Of a DNA stretch of 64,000 nt, positions 44,586-53,986 are shown one piece after another (position 1 is the first letter of the stretch; every line of letters starts with the position of its first letter). The stretch is from Pseudoprevotella muciniphila. Its GTDB lineage: Bacteria; Bacteroidota; Bacteroidia; Bacteroidales; Bacteroidaceae. The stretch covers positions 2,790,001-2,854,000 of the forward strand of contig NZ_CP033459.1 of the NCBI RefSeq assembly GCF_003265305.2, in the 5' to 3' direction. Both the position numbers and the translations under genes were made by a program. The notes under the pieces were generated by a model. It was not told where the DNA came from and did not search any database. It saw only the letters and a list, made by a program, of their open reading frames with translations.

Positions 44586-45920
44586 CTATCTGTCGTAAGT
44601 TACAGCCTGCCCCCGAATATTTTCGTTCGTAATGTATCTGCCGTTATAGATAGGGAATCCGTTGCAGAAAGTGCGCTCGATGCGCCAATGGAAAGTCTTG
44701 CCTTCGAGCGGACTCCAGTTGCATTTGCTCTCTATGCGGTTGGGTGTGAGTGTCCATGGTGCGTGAGGACGCACGAGTACGAGGTCTGCCTTGTAGCCTT
44801 CGCGGATAAAACCACGATTGTCTATGCTGAACAGTCGGGCAGGGTGGTGGCACATCAGTTCTGCCAACCGTTCTATGCTCAGTACACCCTCGCTGACCAT
44901 TTCGAGCATCGAAAGGAGAGAAAACTGTATCATCGGAATGCCCGATGCCGCCTTGAAACAGCCGCCCTTCTTGTCGCTCAGTCGGTGAGGGGCATGGTCG
45001 GTGGCTAATGTGAAAATCTTACCATTGCTAAGTCCCTGTCGCAAAGCATCGCGGTCGGTGGCGGTCTTAATGGCAGGGTTGCATTTTATCCTCGATCCGA
45101 GTGTGCGGTAGTCGTCTTTGGTAAAAAGCAGGTAGGAAAGGCAAGCCTCGGCGGTAATGTTGGGGTAGTCTTCGGTGATGAGTTCCAGTTCGCGTGCCGT
45201 GGAGACGTGGGCGATGTGCAGGCGTGTGCCGTAAGTCCGGGCAAGGCGGACGGCTTGTTCTGTTGACTTGAAACAGGCTTCTTCCGAGCGTATCTCACTA
45301 TGGAAGGACACGTCGGCATCATCACCATGTTCTGCCCTGACAGCCTGTGCATTCTTATCGATAAGCGAGGAGTCTTCACAATGCACCACGATGGGCACCC
45401 GCGCGTTCTCAAAGAGGCGTTCAAGCGCAGCAGTGTCGTTTACGAGCATATTCCCGGTGGAGGCACCCATGAAAATCTTGATGCCGCAGTAGCGCCTGAT
45501 GTTGGTGCGCAACAATTCTTCTGCATTGTCGTTCGTTGCACCGATGTAGAAGCCATAGTTTACCACGCTCTTATGCGAAGCCATCTCCATTTTTGCCTTC
45601 AATGCGTCCGGTGATGTGGTCTGAGGTAAGGTGTTGGGCATGTCGAGCACGGTGGTTACCCCGCCTGCTGCCGCTGCCTTGCTCTCTGAGAGGAAATCGC
45701 CCTTATGGGTGAGGCCCGGGTCGCGGAAGTGGACGTGGGTATCTATGGCACCGGGCAGCAAATAGCACCCTGAAGCATCAATCACTTCATCTATGGGAAG
45801 TGATGTTTCAGCATCCGTTCCACGGACAATTTCGCTGATACGGTCGCCATCTATAATAACAGAGCCAACGAAAGCATCGCCTTCGTTGACTATAGTTGCA
45901 TTCTTTATCTGAATAAGCAT
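44586..45920 (-). CDS. pyrC: dihydroorotase
   Basis: 444 aa, type I (amidohydrolase-fold) enzyme that cyclises carbamoyl-aspartate to dihydroorotate in pyrimidine synthesis. Metal ligands appear in GAIDTHVHFRDPG, and further His in IVVHCEDSSLI and LHIAHVSTARE; the catalytic Asp is in LATDHAPH. The segment GVTTVLDMPNTLPQT is typical. The annotation as dihydroorotase rather than allantoinase or hydantoinase rests on the overall pattern. The GT2 gene lies 19 bp upstream and the MetH-type gene 18 bp downstream. Confidence 0.92.
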   Translation of the reverse strand: MLIQIKNATIVNEGDAFVGSVIIDGDRISEIVRGTDAETSLPIDEVIDASGCYLLPGAIDTHVHFRDPGLTHKGDFLSESKAAAAGGVTTVLDMPNTLPQTTSPDALKAKMEMASHKSVVNYGFYIGATNDNAEELLRTNIRRYCGIKIFMGASTGNMLVNDTAALERLFENARVPIVVHCEDSSLIDKNAQAVRAEHGDDADVSFHSEIRSEEACFKSTEQAVRLARTYGTRLHIAHVSTARELELITEDYPNITAEACLSYLLFTKDDYRTLGSRIKCNPAIKTATDRDALRQGLSNGKIFTLATDHAPHRLSDKKGGCFKAASGIPMIQFSLLSMLEMVSEGVLSIERLAELMCHHPARLFSIDNRGFIREGYKADLVLVRPHAPWTLTPNRIESKCNWSPLEGKTFHWRIERTFCNGFPIYNGRYITNENIRGQAVTYDR

Positions 45921-45939
45921 GGTTGAAAATTTCCTTATG

Positions 45940-46698
45940 TTATGAAGACGTTTTTTGACGAGGCTTGATTTTACCTGTCATGCTCGCCCAGCGAAGACGC
46001 ATCACACCGAAGAGTGCTTCGCCGAATATGCCGCCCGACATCTTGCTCGTGCCAAGTTGGCGATTTACAAAGATGACAGATACTTCCTTGACGTTAAAGC
46101 CGAGTTTGTAGGCGGTGAATTTCATTTCTATCTGGAAAGCATAGCCTTTGAAACGAATGTTGTCGAGATCGATGGTTTCAAGCACCTTGCGGCGGTAGCA
46201 CACGAAGCCTGCCGTGGTGTCGTGAGTGGGAATGCCCGTGATGAGTCGCACGTATTTTGATGCATAGTAACTCATCAGCACACGCCCCATGGGCCAGTTC
46301 ACTACATTCACGCCCGTCAGGTAGCGAGACCCTACTGCCACATCGCCGCCACCGGTGGTTACCGCCTCATAAAGGCGCGGCAGGTCGTTCGGATCGTGGC
46401 TGAAGTCGGCGTCCATCTCGAAAATGTACTCATAGTCGCGCTCTAAAGCCCACTTGAACCCTGCAATGTATGCCGTGCCAAGCCCCAACTTTCCGCTTCG
46501 CTCAACGATGAAAAGACGGTCGGAGAATTCCTCTGCCATCAGTCGCTTCACGATGTCGGCGGTGCCGTCGGGTGATCCGTCGTCGATAATCAGGATGTGG
46601 AACGCCTTTTCCAGCCCGAATACGGCACGGATGATGTTTTCAATGTTCTCTTTCTCGTTATAAGTAGGAATGATAACGATGCTGTCGCTTTGTGTCAT
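45940..46698 (-). CDS. GT2 glycosyltransferase, polyprenol-phosphate mannose synthase type
   Basis: 252 aa. It begins SIVIIPTYNEKENIENII, with the nucleotide-binding IIDDGSPDGTADIV and the DxD motif in EMDADFSHDPNDLPRL. HDTTAGFVCYRRKVLE and GYAFQIEM are as in bacterial Dpm1-like enzymes without a transmembrane tail, which transfer a sugar, often mannose, from GDP-mannose to polyprenyl phosphate. First gene of the 46698-42463 operon. A possible -7 box TATCTTTG lies on the minus strand at 46763-46756. Confidence 0.9.
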   Translation of the reverse strand: MTQSDSIVIIPTYNEKENIENIIRAVFGLEKAFHILIIDDGSPDGTADIVKRLMAEEFSDRLFIVERSGKLGLGTAYIAGFKWALERDYEYIFEMDADFSHDPNDLPRLYEAVTTGGGDVAVGSRYLTGVNVVNWPMGRVLMSYYASKYVRLITGIPTHDTTAGFVCYRRKVLETIDLDNIRFKGYAFQIEMKFTAYKLGFNVKEVSVIFVNRQLGTSKMSGGIFGEALFGVMRLRWASMTGKIKPRQKTSS

Positions 46699-46755
46699 TT
46701 TTCCTGTAAGAATTTGTTAATGCCTGCTTTTTTGCCTGCATTTGTCTTCGTCATG

Positions 46756-46763
46756 CAAAGATA
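46756..46763 (-). promoter_or_regulatory. candidate -7 box of the GT2-pyrC operon
   Basis: TATCTTTG on the minus strand fits TAnnTTTG, 57 bp before the GT2 start. A TTTG lies 22 bp upstream, slightly further than the usual 19-21. Confidence 0.45.
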
Positions 46764-46889
46764 ACGCAAATCGGAGAATATAAGTCAAATTCAACTTGAT
46801 TTTTGCATCATGTGCGTGGGCAGATGCCCTAAGAACCAATAATCATCAAGACTAATCATAAGACTAAACCCTAATTTATAGACCACCTC

Positions 46890-47645
46890 TTAATCATAAT
46901 AATTGAAGTGTAATTTCACACCTTTATAGTTTGTGAATGTTCCGGAGTAAGAGCCATAGTCGCCTTTCGAGCCGGAACCACTTACTGTGCCTACAAATTT
47001 ACCGATATACTTTCCCCTGTCGTCCGTGGCGGTGAGGATGAGGCTGCCTGTGCTGCTGTTGAACGAGGAAACCCTCAGTTTGCGCTGATTCGACGAGCCA
47101 TTGCCGTAGTCCACCCAATAGCCTCCGGTTGAGCCGTTCATCCAGAGTGAAGACGAGCCGCCTACACTGCCGTTCATGTTCAGGTTTACACTTCCGCCTG
47201 AATGATTAGTGCTGACAACATCACCTGCAGTAGTTTTCGACCGTCCCTTTTCTTTCTCAAGAGCCTGCTTGAGGTTTTCATTCTCTTCCTTTATCTTGTC
47301 TTGATCCTGTTGCAGTTTGTCTATCTGCTCTTGTTGTCTGACAGCAGTTGATTCAGATTTTGAGTGGCTCCCTATCAGGAACCAAATCAGAAAACCAACA
47401 AGAATACCCACCAAAACACACGATATGACGACAAGAGCAGTTCTCAGGTTTGAATCATTGCCATTTTGAGGAGATGGCTGTGGCTTGTAGTACCCTTGGG
47501 TAGGGTTGATTTGCTGACTTTGTCGGAGATTCTGCGCTTGTTGAGGTGTCTGGTTAATAGCGGCACCGCATTGTGGACATACGTTTTGCCCTGATTGAAG
47601 CGGTGTGCCACAATGGGGGCAGAAATTTGCAGGAGAGTTGTTCAT
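46890..47645 (-). CDS. zinc-ribbon, single-pass membrane protein
   Basis: 251 aa from MNNSPANFCPHCGTPLQSG; an upstream in-frame ATG at 47699 is less likely. Two CxxC pairs (CPHCG, CPQCG) form an N-terminal zinc ribbon. A Gln/Pro-rich linker leads to a transmembrane helix (LVVISCVLVGILVGFLIWFL), then a coiled coil (QEQIDKLQQDQDKIKEENEN) and a C-terminal beta-domain rich in Gly and Ser (about 165-251). Function unknown; such zinc-ribbon plus membrane plus exported-domain proteins are common in Bacteroidota. Confidence 0.8.
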   Translation of the reverse strand: MNNSPANFCPHCGTPLQSGQNVCPQCGAAINQTPQQAQNLRQSQQINPTQGYYKPQPSPQNGNDSNLRTALVVISCVLVGILVGFLIWFLIGSHSKSESTAVRQQEQIDKLQQDQDKIKEENENLKQALEKEKGRSKTTAGDVVSTNHSGGSVNLNMNGSVGGSSSLWMNGSTGGYWVDYGNGSSNQRKLRVSSFNSSTGSLILTATDDRGKYIGKFVGTVSGSGSKGDYGSYSGTFTNYKGVKLHFNYYD

Positions 47646-47802
47646 GGTTATTATGGTTTTCGTTTTCTTATGCAAAGTAAAGCAAAAAATACGAAACATG
47701 TTACCGGTTTGTAGTCATAATCCGTAACAATTCGTCTTTTTATTTGCAGTACATTTTTTAGAATACACCGAAAACCCTCCAAAAAACGAAACTCATGGTG
47801 TG

Positions 47803-50013
47803 TTACAGAAACTCCTTTATCTCTTCATGCAATTCCGGAGGATAGTCGAAGGGGAAGTGTTCTACTGCCTTTCGTGCTGCTTGTCGAGCTTCGTTGAAAT
47901 TCCCGATGGCTCCCAATGCTATGGTTAGTGTGTGATACATTATAGCAAGTCTCTCGTCAAATTGCCCTTGCTCGGGTTCCCAGAGTCTGATGGCCTTACG
48001 TATGTACTGCACCTTTTCCGAATCGTAAAGGTGGTAGCTCCAACTGAAATACAGGGAAGACAGTCCGTCGGTGTCGTTCAAGGACTTAAGTAGGCTTTCT
48101 GCTTGTCTCCATTCTTCTTCAGGGTTTTCAAAATTATAGTATTTTCGTAATTCTGCCTGACTTCTCAATGCCGTTGCCAACTCTTGGTTGTTGGCGAATA
48201 TCATGTTGTCGTATTGTAGGGCTATGTCGATATAATCTAAAGCGTCCTGCATCATGCCGTGTTCCTCTGCACAATTTGATATTTCCACAGAGAGAGAGAA
48301 GATGTCTTTTTTGTCTGCATTATCTAATACCTCCTTCCATATTTCATTGGCTCCTGCTTGGTTCTCTTCGGCTGCCAGCACATTCCCTAATTTTACCATC
48401 CATTTCAATTTTTGTAGTGGATTTTCTTCTGCATCTATCAGGGTCTTCAGATACCGTTTGGCTCTGTCTGTGTCGCCTTGAATGTAGTATAAGAAGTACT
48501 CTAAAACGTTGTTGTCATTATTTATGTTGCTTGTTATTATCGTACTGCTTTCAGTAGCAAAAGGAAGAATCTTGTCCTTGTTCTTGAAAAAAACTTCATC
48601 GTTGGGCATAAGTTCTTTCTCATAGATGTCGCGGGCAAGTTGAAGATACTCCTTTGCCTTTTCTGTGTCCATGTATGCAAATAAATAGGTATAGAACTTT
48701 GCCTGTGCCTGGCCTATCCTTACTCCAGGCGAGAAATTATCGTTGTCTGTGTCGAGTTGTTCTAATAAATGTGTGTAAACATCACAACTACGGCTATTAC
48801 CCAAAGATGTGTGAGTGAATATCATGGCAGAATACAACATAGCCACATCTCCTGCACAATTACCATAGTTGAAGTGGTTGATGTCCACATATTTGGAATA
48901 ATACTTCACTCCCTGTCTGTTTTTTTCTGCCTCTCCTTCCAAGTAACTGCGTATGCCATATATGTTTGCAAGCTCGGGAGAGTTTGCACCATAAAGCTGA
49001 TACGTCTCTAACTCCGCACTGTCGGCAACTGTCATGCCCTGGCTCAAGTCGTCTTTGAGAAGAATTGCTTCAATCTCCTTCAACTTAATGCTGAACAGAT
49101 GATATTTCGGAATGCTTCTTCCTCTCATAATCTGCCAGAACTTTTGTAGCCAGAACTTCGTATTCTCTGGTGAATCGCTATACGCGCAGATGTAGGCAAT
49201 GTGCAGACATACATACAAGTTGAGGTCAGTCTCGTTTGCTTTCTCGTTCTCTTCGTATGCTTCGTAAGCGTATTGAAGGGCCTTCCAGAAGATAGACAGA
49301 TTAAAGTACATTTTCGATACAGCCAATCTCAGCATGCTCTTGTTCACTTCCTCAAAGGCAATGGCGAATGAGAAGTAATCTTTCGCATCTTTGTACCTGA
49401 AGATTTTTTGAGAAAGTTCGCCTAATAATATATGTATCTCGCTATTAGGATAAGATGCATCTATGTTGACGACGTAGTTGAGCAACATGTAGTCAATACG
49501 TTGCTCCACAGTAACAGTTTTAGTCCGAACGTCATAGAAACCCAGTTCTGCGTTCTTCGCAAAGTAAACCACATTGTACACAAATGCCTTTATGAGTTCT
49601 TGTGGCTTTGAAACGATGTCATCTTTCCATGTCGCCATCAGATAACATAGATACACGCGTGCCGCCTTAAAATATTCGCGTTTGGCATACATATCGTCGA
49701 GCGGCTTTAGGTTGATGTGCTTTTGCAACGTTGTGAGCAAGCGCTTATGCTTATCGTCTGTTAAAGGACATTCCTCAAGAGCCACTTCTGTTATCGCCTC
49801 GCTGGTGTATATGTTGTTGTTGTCGAGCATCAGCCACCCGAACTCGTTTAGTGAATGAATATAAATAAAAAACTGTTTCGGTTGGTCGGGCATGATGATG
49901 TTGCAGGCTACGTCCGACGAAAGCCCATCGCTGCAAATTACAGAAAGTGCTGGAATCAATTCCCTAACCTCTTCAGGAAGATTATTAAATGCATTTTGAA
50001 TTTCCGTTTTCAT
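47803..50013 (-). CDS. TPR-like helical repeat protein
   Basis: 736 aa, no signal peptide or transmembrane segment. Most of the sequence reads as helix pairs with TPR spacing (for example RYKDAKDYFSFAIAFEEVNK, GMMQDALDYIDIALQYDNMI, GNFNEARQAARKAVEHFPFD). The first 100 residues look like a winged-helix-type domain (LPEEVRELIPALSVICSDG). This layout resembles cytoplasmic STAND-type or signalling helical-repeat proteins whose ATPase part is missing. No function is assigned. The large repeat region starts just upstream of its start codon. Confidence 0.8.
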   Translation of the reverse strand: MKTEIQNAFNNLPEEVRELIPALSVICSDGLSSDVACNIIMPDQPKQFFIYIHSLNEFGWLMLDNNNIYTSEAITEVALEECPLTDDKHKRLLTTLQKHINLKPLDDMYAKREYFKAARVYLCYLMATWKDDIVSKPQELIKAFVYNVVYFAKNAELGFYDVRTKTVTVEQRIDYMLLNYVVNIDASYPNSEIHILLGELSQKIFRYKDAKDYFSFAIAFEEVNKSMLRLAVSKMYFNLSIFWKALQYAYEAYEENEKANETDLNLYVCLHIAYICAYSDSPENTKFWLQKFWQIMRGRSIPKYHLFSIKLKEIEAILLKDDLSQGMTVADSAELETYQLYGANSPELANIYGIRSYLEGEAEKNRQGVKYYSKYVDINHFNYGNCAGDVAMLYSAMIFTHTSLGNSRSCDVYTHLLEQLDTDNDNFSPGVRIGQAQAKFYTYLFAYMDTEKAKEYLQLARDIYEKELMPNDEVFFKNKDKILPFATESSTIITSNINNDNNVLEYFLYYIQGDTDRAKRYLKTLIDAEENPLQKLKWMVKLGNVLAAEENQAGANEIWKEVLDNADKKDIFSLSVEISNCAEEHGMMQDALDYIDIALQYDNMIFANNQELATALRSQAELRKYYNFENPEEEWRQAESLLKSLNDTDGLSSLYFSWSYHLYDSEKVQYIRKAIRLWEPEQGQFDERLAIMYHTLTIALGAIGNFNEARQAARKAVEHFPFDYPPELHEEIKEFL

Positions 50014-50221
50014 ATCCGTACAATTTTAAACATTAAACAATAATAACTCTATAATACCATAATTATAAATGAGTGTTGCCCCAAAAATACTCTTCAGTTT
50101 GCTTTTCATCCGCAAAAATATGAAATAAATATAGTATTAGTGCTTTGTCAAAGATTTTTTTTCGCGAAAATATGTTAAGGGGTACTCTATCAATTAGGTA
50201 TTGTTCTTTTGGATAGCATGA

Positions 50222-50329
50222 GTGTTCACGGTGTTCACAGCGTTCACGGCGTTCACGGTGTTCACAGTGTTCACGGTGTTCATGCGTTCACGGTGTTCAC
50301 ATTCCTTAAGCGTGAACGCGTGAACACTT
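50222..50329. repeat. left period-9 array GYGTTCACR
   Basis: Nine units of GYGTTCACR run from 50222 to 50301, one shortened to 8 nt (GTGTTCAT). They are followed by TCCTTAAG and two units in the opposite direction (CGTGAACGCGTGAACAC). Together with the right array this forms an inverted repeat of about 63 bp with one mismatch. Confidence 0.8.
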
Positions 50330-50392
50330 TGCCTTGAAACGGCTGTTTTTGTGCTATGAATTGAAAGTGTATCAAAACGAATGGAGTGCGCT

Positions 50393-50497
50393 GTCGCGCA
50401 GAAATCACACAAATCTGCACAAATCTAATAAATTGATTTTTAAACGATTATTTTGTATGATTTGTAAAGATTTGCAGGATTTCTCGCCTTAGGCGAC
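50393..50497. repeat. long imperfect hairpin between the arrays
   Basis: GTCGC, AGAAATC, CAAATC and ACAAATC on the left pair in order with GATTTGT, GATTTG, GATTTCT and GCGAC on the right, around an AT-rich loop. About 25 base pairs are interrupted by small internal loops. It could be a structured RNA or a remnant of a mobile element end. Confidence 0.6.
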
Positions 50498-50727
50498 TTC
50501 TTTAATTTTTGATATACTTTCGTTTAACGGACGCCAACACGCCAATAAATAATTATTCTCTTATTGTTCTACATGAATGACCATGAATTATCATGAATTA
50601 TTATCAGTAAAGAAATTTATGATGATTAGATTATAATTTTTGTATTATATTGGACAAATACCGTGAACACCTGTTTGTTTATACAAATACTTGATATTCA
50701 GTTTGTTATTTGATATTTTAAGCGAAA

Positions 50728-50840
50728 GTGTTCACGCGTTCACGCTTAAGGAGTGTGAACACCGTGAACGCATGAACACCGTGAACGCCATGAACACCAT
50801 GAACACCATGAACGCTGTGAACGCTGTGAACACTTGAACG
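50728..50840. repeat. right period-9 array, inverted copy
   Basis: It starts GTGTTCACGCGTTCACGCTT, then AAGGAG, and continues with about ten units of YGTGAACRC/ATGAACACC. The inner 63 bp are the reverse complement of the left array, including the odd 8-nt unit, which shows that one arm was copied from the other. Confidence 0.8.
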
Positions 50841-50859
50841 GAAATATCAAATAAATAAC

Positions 50860-50867
50860 TATATTTG
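50860..50867 (+). promoter_or_regulatory. -7 box of the restriction-modification gene
   Basis: TATATTTG matches TAnnTTTG, 46 bp before the ATG at 50914 and about 20 bp after the right repeat array. Confidence 0.55.
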
Positions 50868-50913
50868 CAACGAAAAACGTACTGAAGCAGTAGCAAGCCC
50901 ATATTTTGAAGTT

Positions 50914-53691
50914 ATGAAATCGGACAAACAGCAAGCCAATGCCGCCAGTGCCTTTGCCAAGCGATGGGAGGACCGCGGATATGAGAAAGGCGACTCGCAG
51001 GTGTTCTGGACAGAGTTGCTCACGGAAGTGTATGGCATTGAAAACCCCAGCACGTTCATACGCTACGAAGAACAGGTGAAGGTGGACAAGACCAACTTCA
51101 TCGACGGATACATTGCCTCCACGCGCGTGATGATAGAGCAGAAGAGCCTTGGCAAGGACCTGCGCAAGGGCATCGTGCAGAGCGACGGTTCAATACTCAA
51201 CCCCTTCCAGCAAGCCAAGCGTTACATCTCGGGGCTGCCGCTGTCTATGCACCCGCGGTGGGTCGTTACGTGCAACTTTGAGGAGTTCCTCGTCTATGAC
51301 ATGGAGCAACCCAATGGTGAGCCGGAGAGCATCTTGCTGAAAGACCTCGGCAAGGAGTACTATCGCCTACAATTCCTCGTCAATCAGCAGAGCGAACACC
51401 TCACGAAAGAGATGCAGGTGTCGATGCAGGCAGGCGAAATAGTGGGGCACATCTATGATGCACTCCTTGCGCAATATGATGACAATTCGCCGGAAGCCCT
51501 GCGGTGGCTCAACATACTCTGTGTTCGCATCGTGTTCTGCCTCTATGCAGAAGATGCTGGCGTGTTTGCCCACGACCAGTTCCACGACTATCTTGTGGGC
51601 TACGAGGCAAAGGATATGCGCAGCGCACTCATCCGCCTCTTTGAAGTGCTCAACACCCCTGAGGAGAACCGCAGCCGCTACCTCATGGACGACCTCAAAG
51701 CCTTCCCTTATACCAATGGTGGACTCTTTGCAGAAGAAATAGAGATACCGCAGTTCACTGACGACCTCCGCCAGACACTGCTGCAACATGCCTCGCTCGA
51801 CTTCGACTGGAGCGAGATTTCGCCCACCATCTTCGGCGCTGTGTTTGAATCGACACTCAACCCTGAGACACGACGCAGCGGAGGCATGCACTATACCTCG
51901 ATAGAGAACATCCACAAGGTCATCGATCCGCTTTTCCTCAACGACCTGCGCCAAGAACTCGACGAGATATTGGAAGAAAAGATAGAACGGCAGCGCAACA
52001 AACGGCTTGATGCTTATCAAACGAAACTCGCTTCGCTCACGTTCCTCGATCCTGCTTGTGGCAGTGGCAACTTCCTGACAGAGACCTACCTCTCGTTGCG
52101 CCGACTTGAGAACGAAGCCATCCGCGAAAGGTATCACGGACAGAGTTTCCTTGCCCTCGACGGTGTGTCGCCCATCAAGGTCAATATCAACCAGTTCTAC
52201 GGCATAGAAATCAACGACTTTGCCGTAACAGTAGCCACCACGGCACTATGGATATCAGAGGCACAGATGCTCGCTGAAACAGAACGCATCATCAACCACG
52301 ACATCGACTTCCTGCCACTGAAATCATATACCAATATCGTAGAAGGCAACGCTCTGCGCACAGACTGGGAAAGCGTTGTACCAAAGGAAAAACTTAACTA
52401 TATCATTGGTAATCCGCCGTTTGTGGGGTATTCATTGCAAAGTAAAGCGCAGAAAGAAGATATACTCAGTGTATTTGTTGATGAAAAAGGAAAACCATTC
52501 AAGACAGCAGGAAAGATAGATTTTGTGGCAGGTTGGTATTACAAGTCTGCACAACTGATGAAAGGAACAGATATTCGTGCAGCCCTTGTTTCTACCAATA
52601 GTATCACACAAGGTGAGCAAGTCGCTGCCATTTGGAAACCACTCAAAGAATTATTCGGAATACACATTGACTTTGCTTATCGCACTTTCCGTTGGGACAG
52701 CGAAGCAAGTCAGATGGCACATGTGCATTGTGTTATTGTCGGTTTCTCTTGTTCTAATGATAAAAGAACGAAAATTATCTATGACGGAGAACGCATAATT
52801 AAAGCAAACAACATCAATGCTTATTTGATTGATGCTCCAGATATTTTTATCCGAAGTGTAAATTTATCATTGTGCAAGATGCCTAAAATGCTTTCTGGAA
52901 ATAGACCAACAGATGGAGGGCATCTTATATTGTCAAAAAACGAAAAGGACGAATTGCTTGAGAAAGAGCCACAAGCAACACCTTTTGTTAAACAATTTAT
53001 GATGGGATATGAATTTATTAACAATGTGGAAAGGTTCTGTCTTTGGTTAGTAGATGCCAACCCTTCAGATTTAAGAAGGTGTCCTTTATTGATGAGAAGA
53101 GTTCAACTTTGCAAGGAGTCGCGAGAAATGAGCCCAGATAAAGGTAGGCAGAAATTAGCTGAAACACCAACTCTATTCCGTGAAACTTTAAACCCTGAAA
53201 GATTTATTGCTATTCCCAAGGTAACGTCAGAAAGAAGACGTTATATTCCTATGGGATATCTGGGTAAAAATGTAATTGCTGGTGACAAGTTGTTTATAAT
53301 TCCTAACGCAAGTTTATATCTATTCGGAGTTTTAACTTCTAATGTTCACATGGCATGGATGCGTGCAGTTTGCGGCAGGTTAAAGAGTGATTATAGCTAT
53401 TCTATAAATATCGTTTACAATAACTACCCCTGGCCCGAGGTAAGCGAGGAGCAGCGGGCGAAGATAGCGCAGACGGCACAGGGCATTCTTGATGCTCGTG
53501 CGTTGTATCCCGATTCCTCGTTGGCAGACCTTTACGACGAACTGACGATGCCTGCCGAACTGCGCAAGGCGCATCAGGCGAATGACCGCGCTGTGATGCA
53601 AGCCTACGGCTTTGATGTCAAGACGATGACCGAGAGCCAGTGCGTGGCAGAACTCTTCAAGATGTATCAACGGTTGACAGTTGATAGTTGA
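50914..53691 (+). CDS. MmeI-like type IIL restriction-modification enzyme
   Basis: 925 aa, one chain for cutting, methylation and target recognition. N-terminal PD-(D/E)XK site: D64 in NFIDGYIAST and E75-x-K77 in MIEQKSLG. A helical spacer follows (about 150-360). The methyltransferase has SAM motif FLDPACGSGNFL (377-388), GIEINDFAV (acidic loop), and catalytic NPPFVGY (500-506), implying N6-adenine methylation. The C-terminal target-recognition region is about 600-880. From about 52390 to 53410 the DNA is much poorer in G/C than on either side, so the recognition part appears to have been exchanged. It is enclosed by related 9-nt repeat arrays. Confidence 0.88.
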   Translation: MKSDKQQANAASAFAKRWEDRGYEKGDSQVFWTELLTEVYGIENPSTFIRYEEQVKVDKTNFIDGYIASTRVMIEQKSLGKDLRKGIVQSDGSILNPFQQAKRYISGLPLSMHPRWVVTCNFEEFLVYDMEQPNGEPESILLKDLGKEYYRLQFLVNQQSEHLTKEMQVSMQAGEIVGHIYDALLAQYDDNSPEALRWLNILCVRIVFCLYAEDAGVFAHDQFHDYLVGYEAKDMRSALIRLFEVLNTPEENRSRYLMDDLKAFPYTNGGLFAEEIEIPQFTDDLRQTLLQHASLDFDWSEISPTIFGAVFESTLNPETRRSGGMHYTSIENIHKVIDPLFLNDLRQELDEILEEKIERQRNKRLDAYQTKLASLTFLDPACGSGNFLTETYLSLRRLENEAIRERYHGQSFLALDGVSPIKVNINQFYGIEINDFAVTVATTALWISEAQMLAETERIINHDIDFLPLKSYTNIVEGNALRTDWESVVPKEKLNYIIGNPPFVGYSLQSKAQKEDILSVFVDEKGKPFKTAGKIDFVAGWYYKSAQLMKGTDIRAALVSTNSITQGEQVAAIWKPLKELFGIHIDFAYRTFRWDSEASQMAHVHCVIVGFSCSNDKRTKIIYDGERIIKANNINAYLIDAPDIFIRSVNLSLCKMPKMLSGNRPTDGGHLILSKNEKDELLEKEPQATPFVKQFMMGYEFINNVERFCLWLVDANPSDLRRCPLLMRRVQLCKESREMSPDKGRQKLAETPTLFRETLNPERFIAIPKVTSERRRYIPMGYLGKNVIAGDKLFIIPNASLYLFGVLTSNVHMAWMRAVCGRLKSDYSYSINIVYNNYPWPEVSEEQRAKIAQTAQGILDARALYPDSSLADLYDELTMPAELRKAHQANDRAVMQAYGFDVKTMTESQCVAELFKMYQRLTVDS

Positions 53692-53707
53692 GAGTGAGTC
53701 TAAAAAC

Positions 53708-53775
53708 TCTCGCAGATATCGCAGATATCGCAGATGACGCAGTAAAAATCTGTGAAATCAGCGAAATCAGCGAGC
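53708..53775. repeat. period-9 repeats TCGCAGATA and GAAATCAGC
   Basis: About three units of TCGCAGATA/ATCGCAGAT, a short spacer, then GAAATCAGC units in an arrangement that is partly complementary (CGCAGAT / ATCTGTG). It begins 16 bp after the restriction gene stop. Confidence 0.55.
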
Positions 53776-53895
53776 GACTGTCAGCGTAATTCTTGCTTTG
53801 CAAGCGAGTAAACTCGATTACCGCGTAATTCGCGTTCCAAAAAGCCACATAGTTGTTCAATAAATGAATGAAATCTTCGTTTCGTTTCCGTTCAG

Positions 53896-53986
53896 GTGTT
53901 CACGCGTTCACGCTTTGAGAATATGAACAACATGAACACCGTGAACACCGTGAACACCTTGAACACCGTGAACACCTTGAACACTT
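53896..53986. repeat. third GTGAACACC period-9 array
   Basis: GTGTTCACGCGTTCACGCTT at the left end is identical to the start of the right array at 50728. After a short AT spacer come about eight GTGAACACC/TTGAACACC units. The restriction gene is thus enclosed by arrays of the same family. Confidence 0.75.

Larger units (their letters stand above)
50014..50913. other. 900-bp intergenic region with nested inverted repeats
   Basis: No gene is supported. The region contains two facing arrays of 9-nt units (50222-50329 and 50728-50840), a long imperfect hairpin (50393-50497), a short ATGAATTAT-type tandem near 50571-50606, and the promoter of the restriction gene at its right edge. It separates the TPR-like gene (minus) from the restriction gene (plus). 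Confidence 0.7.

Noticed and set aside
50222-50840. CRISPR array
   Set aside because: Units are only 9 nt with no unique spacers, and they occur in both orientations. No cas genes are nearby.
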